From Niveispirillum cyanobacteriorum (GTDB taxonomy: Bacteria; Pseudomonadota; Alphaproteobacteria; Azospirillales; Azospirillaceae), in contig NZ_CP025611.1 of the NCBI RefSeq assembly GCF_002868735.1, positions 862,501 through 926,500 of the forward strand: a stretch of DNA of 64,000 nt. Reading direction: 5' to 3'. Of this stretch, positions 18,478 through 28,600 are shown piece after piece. The position numbers and the translations under genes were made by a program. The notes under the pieces were generated by a model. It saw only the letters and a program-made list of their open reading frames with translations. It was not told the DNA's origin and searched no databases. Position 1 is the stretch's first letter. Every line of letters starts with the position of its first letter.

Positions 18478-18777
18478 ATGGCTAAGCCATATGCAGCTGA
18501 GATGGCACGGCTCGCGGAGACGTTCGCTTGGGCTTGCGACGTTGAAATTGAGGCGTTGCGCCGGGCTGCGAGAACGGCTGGAGGGATGCCTCTTCGAGCA
18601 GTGGGGTCTGGTGGATCACTTACCGCAGCGCATGCGCTGGCGCAGCCGCACCAGAACGACAGCTCGCGGTATGGCACGCCCAGTATGCAAGAGTGTCCAG
18701 GGCTTGGTGGAAGGGTCGTGTGGCGTGGCGTCAAGAGACCGTCCACCCAGCTTCCTGCGCCACGAGCGGATTGGTGA
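18478..18777 (+). pseudogene. Truncated SIS-domain protein fragment
   Basis: From the ATG at 18478 (with GAGGG ahead) the first 55 residues look like the start of a sugar-isomerase (SIS) domain protein: a helical opening (YAAEMARLAETFAWACDVEI) and then the phosphosugar-binding loop GSGGSLTAAHALA. After about residue 56 the similarity stops and the remainder is compositionally unlike a SIS domain, which normally runs for 150 residues or more. It is most likely the 5' remnant of a cargo gene whose remainder was deleted. Confidence 0.5.
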
Positions 18778-18859
18778 AGCCGGGTCCTTGCTAAGGCCCT
18801 CGACGACTGGCAATTGTCTCCCACTTCGCCGGCATCATGGTTGGTCCAATGGTGACAAC

Positions 18860-18880
18860 CTGTGACACGTTTCACAGATG
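18860..18880. repeat. 21-bp direct repeat, left copy
   Basis: Identical to 22379-22399. The core CTGTGACACGTTTCACAG is an imperfect palindrome. The two copies flank the IS66-broken membrane-protein gene. Confidence 0.85.
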
Positions 18881-18905
18881 GAAGTGCTGAGGCGCTGCGG
18901 TCGCT

Positions 18906-18982
18906 TCAGCGCCTGAATATGATTGTATCCCCGCTTCGGACGTGATGAGTCCTGCCGAAAAGCAGTGAAAACAAGAAAAGTG
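18906..18982 (-). pseudogene. Severed 3' end of the membrane-protein gene
   Basis: Joining the minus-strand sequence across the IS66 target site restores the open frame: after the shared codons for LF the original protein would have continued with LFSLLFGRTHHVRSGDT and a few more residues to a TGA at 18906-18908, about 22 residues beyond the junction. The uninterrupted gene would have encoded about 230 residues. Confidence 0.8.
18975..18982. repeat. IS66 target-site duplication, left copy
   Basis: GAAAAGTG directly abuts the left inverted repeat of the IS66 element and is identical to 21647-21654. IS66 elements make 8-bp duplications. Confidence 0.95.
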
Positions 18983-19007
18983 GTAAGCGTGGCGTGATCG
19001 CACTGGA

Positions 19008-20576
19008 TCAGGTGTTGACGGTTGGCTTCCAGTTCCACGGGAGCAGGTCTTGGAGACGGTTGGCGGCATATCCGTTGACCATGCGCTCCAGGATGTCGCG
19101 GAGGTAGGCATAGGGCTCGACGCCGTTGAGTTTGCAGGTCTCGACGAGAGAGGCGATTACCGCCCATCGGTTGCCCCCGCCCTCGGAGCCCGAGAACAGG
19201 CTGTTCTTTCTGCCGATTGTCACCGGGCGGATCGTCCGTTCCACAGTGTTGGTGTCCATCTCCACCCGGCCGTCGCCCAGATAGACGCGCAGCCCGTCCC
19301 AGCGGGCGAGCGCGTATCGGATCGCCTCGGCCAGCTTGGCGCGTTGCGGCAGGCGGCGGAGTTCCTGCTCGAACCAAGCCTTGAGATCGTCGACCAGCGG
19401 CACGGCATGGGCCTGTCGGGCCTCTCGGCGTTCTGCCGCCGTCCGCCCCCGGATGCGCTCCTCAATGGCATAGAGCTGGGCGATGCGGTGCAGGGCTTCA
19501 GCCGCGATCGGCGATCCGTCCTGCGCCAGGTCGTAAAAACGGCGGCGTGCGTGGCTCCAGCAGGCCGCGAGCACGACCTGCCCACCGGTGGTCAGCCGCT
19601 CGAACCCGGCATAGCCGTCGACCTGGAGCACGCCCCGGAACCCCCGCAGATGGTCGGCAGGGCGCTCGCCTTTGCGGTCGGGGGTGTAGAAGTAGACCAC
19701 GGCCGGCGGGTCCGGCCCCTGCCAGGGGCGGTCATCCCGGGCATAGGCCCAAAACCGGCCGATCTTCACCCGCCCGGCCCCGGGGTTCAGGGTCGGCATC
19801 GGCGTGTCGTCCGCGAACAGCTTAGGGGAGGCGAACACCGCCTTCGCCAACTCGGCATGCACCGCCTCCAACCACCAGCAACCCTGGCCGGCCCAGCCGG
19901 CCAGCACCGAGCGGTCGACCGGGAACCCATTGCGGGCCAGGATCTGGGCCTGCCGGTAGAACGGCAGGTGGTCGCAGTAGCGGCTGGTGAGGATATGGGC
20001 CAGCATCGCCGGTGTGGCCATGCCCTTGGCGATCGCCTTCTCCGGAGGGGGCGCTTGGTGCAGCGATCCGCAACCGCGACAGCCGTATTTCGGCCGGCGG
20101 ATGCGCAGGACCCGGACCTGGGCGGGCACGTAGTCGATCATCTTGGAGATGGTCTCCCCGGCCGGATGCAGGGCGCCACCGCAACAGGGACAGACGGCCT
20201 CCGCGTCGATGTCCGCCGGCTCCAGGGTGATGTCGTGATGGGGCAGATGATCGGGCAGGTCCCGGCCGCGGCGCACCGGTTCGGCCTCCACCGGCTCCGG
20301 CGTGCGTGCGGCGATCTTGGTCTCGAGCTGGGCGATATCGGCCTCGAGCTCCTCCAGTCCCAACTCCAACTGGTCGCTATCGAGCCGTTCGGAGCGGCGG
20401 CCATAGAGTGTGCGCTGCATCTGCTGGAGCCGCAGGCGCAGCCGCTCCATCTCCACCAGATCGGCCTTCTGGCGCTCGACAATATCGGCGAGATCGCGCA
20501 CCAGCTGCTGGAGCAGGACGGGATCGCCGGGCAGATTGTCGAGGTCGAGGCGCATGGTCGATTCTACCCCGGACAT
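19008..20576 (-). CDS. tnpC: IS66 transposase (TnpC, DDE)
   Basis: A 522-residue DDE transposase of IS66. Visible are an N-terminal leucine-zipper-like helix, a zinc-finger-like CPCCGG with a second CRGC, the catalytic-domain segments FADDTPMPTL and VLQVDGYAGFERL, and the C-terminal EMDTNTVERTIRPV, which supplies the acidic triad. It catalyses cut-and-paste transposition. An in-frame start further up at 20612 is possible. It lies downstream of tnpB. Confidence 0.95.
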   Translation of the reverse strand: MSGVESTMRLDLDNLPGDPVLLQQLVRDLADIVERQKADLVEMERLRLRLQQMQRTLYGRRSERLDSDQLELGLEELEADIAQLETKIAARTPEPVEAEPVRRGRDLPDHLPHHDITLEPADIDAEAVCPCCGGALHPAGETISKMIDYVPAQVRVLRIRRPKYGCRGCGSLHQAPPPEKAIAKGMATPAMLAHILTSRYCDHLPFYRQAQILARNGFPVDRSVLAGWAGQGCWWLEAVHAELAKAVFASPKLFADDTPMPTLNPGAGRVKIGRFWAYARDDRPWQGPDPPAVVYFYTPDRKGERPADHLRGFRGVLQVDGYAGFERLTTGGQVVLAACWSHARRRFYDLAQDGSPIAAEALHRIAQLYAIEERIRGRTAAERREARQAHAVPLVDDLKAWFEQELRRLPQRAKLAEAIRYALARWDGLRVYLGDGRVEMDTNTVERTIRPVTIGRKNSLFSGSEGGGNRWAVIASLVETCKLNGVEPYAYLRDILERMVNGYAANRLQDLLPWNWKPTVNT

Positions 20577-20624
20577 CGTCCATATTCCAGCCAAACCCCT
20601 GGCTTCCCTCATTTTTTCGGCCCG

Positions 20625-20978
20625 TTACCCGGCAACCGACGGGCCCCGCGCAGGCAAGGTCTGCCGCCATTCCAGCCCTTCGAGCAGCAGCGACAATTCC
20701 GCCGGCGTCAGCACCACACTGCCGCCCGGCGTGCGGGTCATTGGCCAAACGAACCGCCCCCGCTCCAGCCGCTTGGCAAACAGGCACATGCCGTTCTGGT
20801 CAGCGTAGAGGATTTTCAATCTTCCAGCACCTTTGCCTCGGAATATGTAGAGATGCCCGGCGAACGGGTCCTTGCCCAGGCTCTGCTGCACCATCAGCGC
20901 CAGCCCGTCGAACCCCCGGCGCATGTCGCAGGGCTCCAAGGCGAGATAGATCCGCACTCCGGCCGGAAGGGAGATCAT
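20625..20978 (-). CDS. tnpB: IS66 accessory protein TnpB
   Basis: A 117-residue protein with the family sequence (VRIYLALEPCDMRRGFDGLA, then LYIFRGKGAGRLKILYADQN, then CLFAKRLERGRFVWP). IS66 Orf2/TnpB is required for efficient transposition although its biochemical role is unclear. The ATG overlaps the tnpA stop (ATGA), so the two are coupled. It is unrelated to the RNA-guided nuclease also called TnpB. Confidence 0.95.
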   Translation of the reverse strand: MISLPAGVRIYLALEPCDMRRGFDGLALMVQQSLGKDPFAGHLYIFRGKGAGRLKILYADQNGMCLFAKRLERGRFVWPMTRTPGGSVVLTPAELSLLLEGLEWRQTLPARGPSVAG

Positions 20979-21565
20979 CGCGGCCCCTCCAGAACCCCCA
21001 GCACCCCCAGCACCCGGCGCAGCGCGTCGGCGTCGACGTGCTGGTCAACCCGGAGCCGGAGCCCGCCGGCCAACTCGATCTCGATCAGCCCACCCCCTGT
21101 TGGCACCGGAGTCACCGCCGGGGGCGGGGTCGGCTCCCCGCGGGCCACCTCCACCGGTGCAAAGACGGGCAGCGGATCGGCCGGGCCGACCAGGCGGCGG
21201 CGCCAGCGGAACAGCAGACTGGGATCGACACCGCGCCGTCGGGCCACCAGCGATACGCTCATGCCCGGCTCGAAGGTCTCGGCGACGAGCCGCTGTTTCT
21301 CGGGTTCCGACCAGCGGCGCCGGTGGGGCGACGCCGTCAGCACCTCCATCACCATCGGAGCGCTCGCCGTCATAGGGACAGCACCAGGACCATCCCTATG
21401 ACCCGGAGCGCTCTCCCCATCCGAAGCCGCCAGCCGGCGCGACCAGCGCCCCAGCGCCCACCGGCCGATCCCGTGCGCCGCGGCATAGTCAGCCAACGAC
21501 GTTCCGCTTTGCCGCCACGCCGCGACGTGCGGCCGCCAAAAAGCCTCGCGATCCGATCTCGCCAC
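20975..21565 (-). CDS. tnpA: IS66 accessory protein TnpA
   Basis: A 196-residue helix-turn-helix protein. The central segment (RWSEPEKQRLVAETFEPGMS, then VSLVARRRGVDPSLLFRWRR) is the transposase-type HTH of IS66 Orf1. The extra N-terminal portion contains a second similar motif (TSLADYAAAHGIGRWALGRW), as in longer members. It probably binds the element ends or regulates expression. First gene of the element; its end overlaps tnpB. Confidence 0.92.
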   Translation of the reverse strand: MARSDREAFWRPHVAAWRQSGTSLADYAAAHGIGRWALGRWSRRLAASDGESAPGHRDGPGAVPMTASAPMVMEVLTASPHRRRWSEPEKQRLVAETFEPGMSVSLVARRRGVDPSLLFRWRRRLVGPADPLPVFAPVEVARGEPTPPPAVTPVPTGGGLIEIELAGGLRLRVDQHVDADALRRVLGVLGVLEGPR

Positions 21566-21631
21566 CGCAAACCTCCGCTGATCATTGACCAGCGGAATAT
21601 TTCATGAACCCGCGACCAGCAGTACGTGTCG

Positions 21632-22270
21632 TCAGAACCCGCTTACGAAAAGTGCCAGTATCAACAAGGTGATCGCCACAACGAGTGACACGATGAGTAC
21701 CGTGACCGTCGTGATCAGCGGTGCCATCAACAACGATGCGGTTGCTGCCAAGGTGGCGTAGGCAAGACCGGAGATCATGCCAGACCGGGCTATCCCTGAC
21801 ACGAGATGGCATAGGGTTGTCGCAGTAAGGAAGAGAATGGCGACCAGTGGGCCCAGGTGTGTCGCGCCGAAATACGATAGTACCGTGCCTGGGATACTAA
21901 TCACTGCCGCGCCGAAGAATACGAGGCGGCCCATATCCCAGGCACCGTTCCCATCCTCGCGCAGTATGATCCTGGCGGAACCGTAAGCAACCATCATGCC
22001 GACCAAAGCCAGAGCCGTGGCGTAGCCGAGCGTCCACCAGAAGCCTATAGTGTCTGTAGCCTGGACAATATAGGCCCGGACGCCGTCCACCCAGGTGCCG
22101 AAGTTAGCGTAACCGCTTGCAATGGCCCGCCCAATCGGCGCGAGTAGCCAATATGCACCGCCCAGCATCCAAGATGCGGCATCGCCAAGAAACCCGCTCA
22201 CCGATTCATGAATCTCTACCGCGGTACTCTGCGTGCCTGACTGTTGAGACGAATTCGACATGTTACCCAT
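21632..22270 (-). CDS. Multi-pass membrane protein, C-terminus replaced by IS66 insertion
   Basis: A 212-residue protein with hydrophobic stretches at about residues 35-55, 75-100, 115-150 and 165-208, so about four to five membrane passes. Family not recognised. The last four residues (VSGF) and the stop come from the IS66 end; before insertion the protein ended about 18 residues further on (see 18906-18982). The loss is small and the truncated product could still be made. It is on the same strand as, and downstream of, the giant STAND gene, with a 400-base gap. Confidence 0.6.
   Translation of the reverse strand: MGNMSNSSQQSGTQSTAVEIHESVSGFLGDAASWMLGGAYWLLAPIGRAIASGYANFGTWVDGVRAYIVQATDTIGFWWTLGYATALALVGMMVAYGSARIILREDGNGAWDMGRLVFFGAAVISIPGTVLSYFGATHLGPLVAILFLTATTLCHLVSGIARSGMISGLAYATLAATASLLMAPLITTVTVLIVSLVVAITLLILALFVSGF
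21647..21654. repeat. IS66 target-site duplication, right copy
   Basis: GAAAAGTG, identical to 18975-18982, directly outside the right inverted repeat of the IS66 element. Confidence 0.95.
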
Positions 22271-22670
22271 ATTTCTCCTGTACTCAGGTCCGGCACACTG
22301 TGGCTATCGTACGGTGACACGGTGTGACAGGTTTCTACAACTCGAGCATCGTGCGAGATCAGCCCGACCGGTCGCCAGCTGTGACACGTTTCACAGATGC
22401 TGCTACTGTGGCCGAGAGAGGCCACGTGCTATGGTGATAGCTCGCGTCGACCGCAAAGCGCCCCAGTATGGTTATTCCCATGGATAGCAGGGCGTATAAA
22501 GGGAGACCTTGTCGAATATGTCCAAAATCCGTCATCTTCTAACATTTTCTTCCACCTCGTGTGCCGGAACAGAATGAGCAATCATATGTGAAACACAACC
22601 GATTTTGGCGCTCCGTATTGCGCGGCGCGGGGAGCGAAGCGAGTAGAGCCCGGCCAGCGGAGCCGGTGCG
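22271..22670. other. Intergenic region between membrane-protein gene and STAND gene
   Basis: 400 bases without a convincing gene. It holds the right copy of the 21-bp repeat (22379-22399), a related half-site (GTGACACGGTGTGACAGG near 22313), and a purine-rich GC segment near 22620-22670 just after the STAND gene stop. Small frames here have no protein-like character. Confidence 0.6.
22379..22399. repeat. 21-bp direct repeat, right copy
   Basis: Identical to 18860-18880, in the same orientation. It lies about 110 bases upstream of the membrane-protein gene start, a position that would suit an operator, but the other copy lies just past the original end of that gene. Confidence 0.85.
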
Positions 22671-25600
22671 CTACTGACGCTTCTTTCCGCGTGATCGCGC
22701 ATTGCGCGTTGGTTTCTTATCCTGCGACAGCTCTTTGATGGCTCGAAGCCGTCTGGCGAAATTGTGTACGTCGTACTGACTGAGTTTCAACACGGCGTCT
22801 GCTTGCGCCGGCGTCGGCTCGATTGCGCGAACGTTGAGTTTTTTGTCTAAAACAGCAACAGTGAATGAGTGGGTAAATTTTCCTTCTTCGCCCGCTTCGT
22901 CGCTGTATCGTTTCTTCTCTTGATAGCGTTCGAGTTTGACCAGAACGATAAGGTCACGATCCAGATCCGTCAGAAGCTTCGATAGGAACGCGCGGTCGCA
23001 ATAGAGTGCATGGCCGGTACGCCGCTTTGCGCTTTCGCCGTCGCCTTGCCAGCCGCCCCACGCATTGTATCGAAACGCTGTCGAACCACTCTTCTGTTGC
23101 CATGCATGCGACCAAGGCTCGGTCGCAGCAAGTTGGAAGTGTGCGATGACGGATGCTGCGGGCCGATAGATGGACAGCGCCGACGGAGCACCAAACGGAT
23201 CGCGTTCATCCAAATTCTCCGACCGCTGGAGATGCGTAATCCATGGCTCACAAGGTTGCATCTCATCGCGACGGAAACGCGGATCTTCCTCGTCATGCGG
23301 CTCATGAAAGGGCAACCACATGTGAGACCCAGGTGATGTTGCAACGGCGAGGGCCGTCAACTCTGCTTGCTTAGGATCGACTAGGCTGGACATGATACTG
23401 CACTCCACCCCATCCGGCGAGTTCCACCGTGCTTGAACGGCAATGTCCTCTGGCAACTGTAGCCCTATGCCTGCAAGAGACAGCAGCAACGTATTGTCGG
23501 CAATTGGCAGATCTCGTTCCGCTTCATCCCCTACGCCCGTTCTCAGATCATTCGACGCAACCAGGGGATAGCGCCCGGTGCCATCAGATATCCAGTAACC
23601 GTCCTTGCGCGTGATGCGGTACTCTGACAGCCAATCCTGCCAGGGATTGTCATAATAGCTCTCATCCGTAACGGGACGCTCCAAAAGCAGGCGTCCTCCA
23701 ACTAACGCCAGCGCATGCCAAGCAAGATAAGTGCCGTGCGATTGATACGCTTCCTCAGTTGGCCGATAATAGCCGCGCTGACTGTATGGTTTGTTCCTGC
23801 CGGAAAAGTCGTTCATCGATGTAACGCTGGGCGCCCATGCTCTAATCCATTCATGGCATAGGTCGTTGATCCGCCACTTCGGAAGCCCGAACACTCTGGC
23901 CAATTTGTCGATCTGGTATTTCTCGAAGTCATAGTCGAAGAAGAAGCGCGGCTCAGACTCTGGAACATCTTTTGGCCGCTCCCACGGAAAATCCCGGACG
24001 GCCTTGTTGCGCGTCTTGGCACGGGGAAACGGCGAAACGTTCACCTTACCGATCCGTGCCCGAAGCTTCATCGCGCTCGCATCACGTCGGCCCACGAGAC
24101 AATGCCGCAAGGCCCCACATGCTGCCTCTCGAAGTCCGACATGCGGGAAGGTATCATCGAAGGCCACAGCTTCCAGGTCGGATTGAAAACGCAAGACTTC
24201 GGACGGACTATCTAGCGCGATGCGGGCTATAGCCAACAAAAACCATAGCTGTGCGTTCAGTTTGAAGAACGGGAGCGACCGGTCCTGAAACGCCCCGGCA
24301 TCGGCAGCGCCGAACAGTGTGAACATCCGCGCGATGACGGACCAATGCCCATGCCTGGCCATCGCTTGAACTGCATGCGCTGCCCGCCAGCGTTCCTTGG
24401 CAACCGGTGACCCGAGTCCGAACCATAGCAACCCGGCGGCAACTTGGTCCGGGTCCGTTCCGGCATTCAGCTCTTCGCGCCAAGGTCCGTCGCCGATGTC
24501 GTCCGCAAGTCTTGCTGCACCACTGTCGAGTAGACGGGCAAGTGCATTACGTGGCGCGGCCTCATCGGCGCGTTTTGAGAGGATTGTGGCAGTGCTTAGC
24601 CATGTCATCGCCGCGGCATCGAGTTCTCTGGTCGTCGCTGCCTCGACCAGTGCGATGGCGAGTTCGTCAATCGGTGTGCCCGTCACCTCCGACAGTTTGT
24701 GGATGTCGGAAGCAAAGCCCCATTTCTTTCCAAGCAGGTCTTCGGCATGTTCGCGAACAAGTCGAAGACCGAAACCGGTCAGAGACGCCAGTTGCGTCGG
24801 CGAGTCTTTTGTCCACTCGTCCTTGACAGCTTGCATCAAGTCATTCTTTTCGGAGATCTTCAAATTTCGAGCCGATACGATAGCTTCCAAGTGCTTGGCC
24901 CGATCCGCATAGGCAACGCGATCACGTAGCGACTTATAAACTTGGGATTTGTTGACCTGCCAACCGGGCACAGCTTCCAATTTTTCCACAAAGCGCTCGA
25001 ACGACGCAGCATCGGCTGGATCGGTAGCGGCCAATGCCTCTTTCAGCATGACTTGCCGGGCCGCCTCTTCTTTCTTACGACTAATATCCAGGCCGATGTG
25101 ACTCGGCACGGATGGGCGGCTTTCGGTATCGGCTTTTCGCGGTAACGTGCTGCGCCGTTCGAAAGATTCAAGACGCTCGACAAACCTAGCAGCAATCTTC
25201 GGATCGGAATCGAAGGCTCTACGGAGTTCGTAAAGATAGTGGCTGGATAAGCGACCGGGGAATGAGCGCTCGTATTGATTGAGTGCTTCATGCAGAATCG
25301 CGTCAGTAGCACCTCGCTTTAGCAAGGCCTTGACGAGATCGTCCCAGCCCCAATGCCACACAGGCTGCGGATCAACCAGCCAAAGAAGTGACACGACCGA
25401 CGACGGGCTCAATGCGCCGTCGTTCAGTAGATGTGTGAGTGCAGACGGCAATGTCAGGCTCAGATCAACTTTGTCGCGATCATGCCAGCGGGCAATCTGT
25501 GCAAGGTAGGCAGCACCCATGACCCGCGAAAAAGCCCTCGCCGTCAACGGCCAATGCCATCTATGCGAGTCATAGACATTGATCTCGCAAATCTTGGCAA

Positions 25601-28600
25601 GGCGAAGCGCCAGCGGCGGTGGCAAACCAGCGCCGCGCACGGTGGCCGCAAATTCCAAGAGTTCGTAGGTGAATTCGTAGTCGCCCGAGCCTATGGCGTC
25701 GAGTTCCTTCAATCCGCGTTTGAAGACCGATGCGGCTTCCGCGCGATTGGCGGGCAGAAGCGCGCGTGACAGTCGGGCGAACAATTGGCTGCGATATTGT
25801 ACTTCGTCTTCGCGCTCAATTAATCGGACAGCCAACACGGCCAGACTCCCAGCAAGACTGTGACAGTCGCGCTGCTCCGCGAGCCGTTTGACAAATCCGA
25901 TCACAATTTCGGGCGCCAGGATTTCGCATGCCTCCAAACAATCAGCCAATTTCTGGGCGGTGACCGCCGTGAGCAGATCGAGCGCTGTGAAGAGCTCGAG
26001 CGCGCATCGCATGTAGAGGGCATTTGCAAATCGCACCTGATCACGCGGTACATGCAAACCGCGTTCGCTGGTATTCGTCTGCTGCGTTCTCCATGCGTCA
26101 AGGAATGCAGAGCTCGCGACCTTCCTTTCACCGGGTTTTACAGCCGCGATCATGGTCGTAAGCTGTCTCACCAATGCAAGGAGAGGCACGATACCGCGAG
26201 AAATCCTTTCTGATACGTAATACCGCTCCGATGACGACAGTGTGCTTTTCTTCCGTCGTTCTTCGATTTCCGCCGTTGTGTTGTCCTTGGTCGTTTCCAG
26301 TTCCTTGAGGCGCTGATCCAACAATTCCCGCTGCGCCTTGTCCGTCGAAGGCCGTGGGGCGTCCTCGACCAACACCCAAAGTTCCTGTGGCAGACAGTCG
26401 AAGAAGTCGGCTACGCGCGTCTCGGTGACGCAACGGGCGGCGAGGCCAAGCGCGAACGGTACGAGCTGCTCGACATGCCACGCTTCACGCAGCAACCATA
26501 TGCGATAACGTTCGGTTGCAGCGACCAGCAATGTCCCATTCAGTTCCCTCGCCATGCCGAGATTCGCCATTCGGATGGCGCACCGCATCAATGCCTTGCG
26601 GTATGTGTCGTCGTGCTGCCTGCTACTGAATTCCTCAGGGAGATCCTTGGCGGTACCCAGCTTTGCCGCCACCTTCTTCATCAACGACCGTGCTTGTGGC
26701 CTGGAAGCAAAGCTGGGAAAGTTCGCGAACGATGCGACAATCAATGCCGGAGGCACCTGAGCCAAGGAAACAACTCTAACCAGCGTCTTCGCAAGGTCAG
26801 GCAGGTTGCCGAATGCTTCGGTCGCCGCGCAATGTTCAAACAAGCGGTTTGCAATCAGGAACCCGTAGAAGGGCTTCCAGCGGGAGATGTACCTCGCAAG
26901 CTCCTGCGCTTTGCCCTTGGCGAACAGATAGAAGGCAATCGAGGCAAAATCGCTGTATTCGGGACCACCTGTCCGGCGTGTCTCCTCATCTTGTTGTTGG
27001 AGCCATCGGTGCCAGTCATCCGCCCTGACGGCATGCCCATATGCCTCCGGAGCATCGCCATCGGCGATATAGGCCGTCGCCAATCGAGCGTGACGTGTTC
27101 CGGGCCAGCCGGTGCGTGCTTCGAACAGACGCCGCAGCGCCTCGGGGTCGCCGAGACCGACCACGAGGTCAGGCTGTTCGAGCAGATAATCCTCTCCGCG
27201 CTCGTCAACGATCACGAGTGCGGCTAGCTCGACCAGGAGATCGACGGTGGCGCTGAAATCCTTATCCTTGGCGGCCGCTCCCACAGCCGTCCGCAGCCTA
27301 TTGAGCCGAATAGCACGTTTTGCCAGATCGCTGTCGAGTTCAGCCGGGAATCGCGTGTCGAATGCTAGAGCACGCAGTTGATCGGTCCGTCCCATCGCAA
27401 AGAGCAGCGCAGGAAGAGACCGGGCCGCATAAACCGATGATCCCTGTGAGCTGGTCAAACGTGTCGCGACGTCTTCCAGCAGCGAGAGTTGTTGCCCGTA
27501 GGATTGCCGTACCAATGTTTCCGTCGGCTCGTCGCGGAAGATGAGCCCGTGGCGTGTACGCTCCAGAAGTGGCGAGAGGTCTGCTGCGAAGCTTTCCACT
27601 TCGGAACCAGCAATTCCGAAGGCTGCCGCTATTTCGTCGACCGGGACCGGAGGGGGAAGTACCGAAAGGGCGCAAAGAAACGCTGCAACTTCCTGGCGCG
27701 TGCTGCCCTTGTCGTCGGCCAGGCGTATCGCCTTCTCGATACGTTGGCGGATGAGATCGTTCAGATCAATAGCAGCGGCTCCGGTATCGACTTCGGCCAG
27801 GGATCGATCCGGTTCAATCAGATTGGCCATCACCCGGGGATTGCCGTTCGAACGGCGGTGAATGGCTTCGATCTGGGAGGTCGTGGCCTCTGGACGCCGC
27901 TTCTTGATAAAGGTCTGGCTTTCGGAGATCGAGAATGCGCTGAGCGCGAAATCCTTGCACTGGCTCCGGCCTATCGCCAGCGCACGGCGCTCGGGCCGCG
28001 CTGTCGCGATACACACGAGACCATCGACGGAGAGCGAAGGGTAAGACAAACTCTCAAGCAACATCTTCGGAAATGAGACCTCCCCCCGGTCGTGGGCCTC
28101 CATTGCGGCGTTGTCGGCGGCGTCGATGATGACAATCAGACGCGCCGCAGCGCGGATACGCCGCAGGGCCTCAATCGACTGTGAGAAACGCTTGAGACTC
28201 AGACGGACCACCTCTGTCGGATCGGTAGCGCCAGGAAGGATGGGATCGCACAGGCCACGACATGCGAGTTCATTGACGATGTGCATCAATCCCTGCTGTG
28301 GGCGATGCCGCACATCAAGCGGGGAACGGTAAGCGCCACCGCCAAAGCAATCGAATATGACCACTTCGTCGGTTTCGGCCAATCGAGTTGCAGCGCTCTG
28401 CAGGAAGACGGTTTTACCGACGCCGCCGGCGGCATGAACAATCCATAGGCTTGAGCTGGCCAGTCCATCGAGGAATTGGTGCAGTTGTTCGCGTTCGACG
28501 ACCGGACCTGATTCAGCAAAAGCCTGCGGAGTGGGGAGGAGGTCGCGCTCGTGGGCAATCCCGAGTTCTGCCAGCACGTCGATCTTGGTGATGATGTTGT

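Larger units (their letters stand above)
18983..21646. mobile_element. Complete IS66-family insertion sequence
   Basis: 2664 bp, bounded by imperfect inverted repeats that begin GTAAGCG on both sides (14 of the first 21 positions match) and flanked by a perfect 8-bp duplication GAAAAGTG. It holds the three standard genes tnpA, tnpB and tnpC on the minus strand, all intact. The GTAAGCG tip is typical of the family. It is inserted in the 3' part of a membrane-protein gene in the island cargo. Intact genes and a perfect duplication indicate a fairly recent insertion. Confidence 0.96.

Noticed and set aside
18835-19377. Open frame at the end of IS66 in another frame of tnpC
   Set aside because: Pro/Arg/Gly-rich shadow of the transposase gene, with no independent features.
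20625-20978. TnpB name suggesting an RNA-guided nuclease with an omega RNA
   Set aside because: The protein is the 117-residue IS66 accessory protein, unrelated to the IS200/IS605 nuclease.
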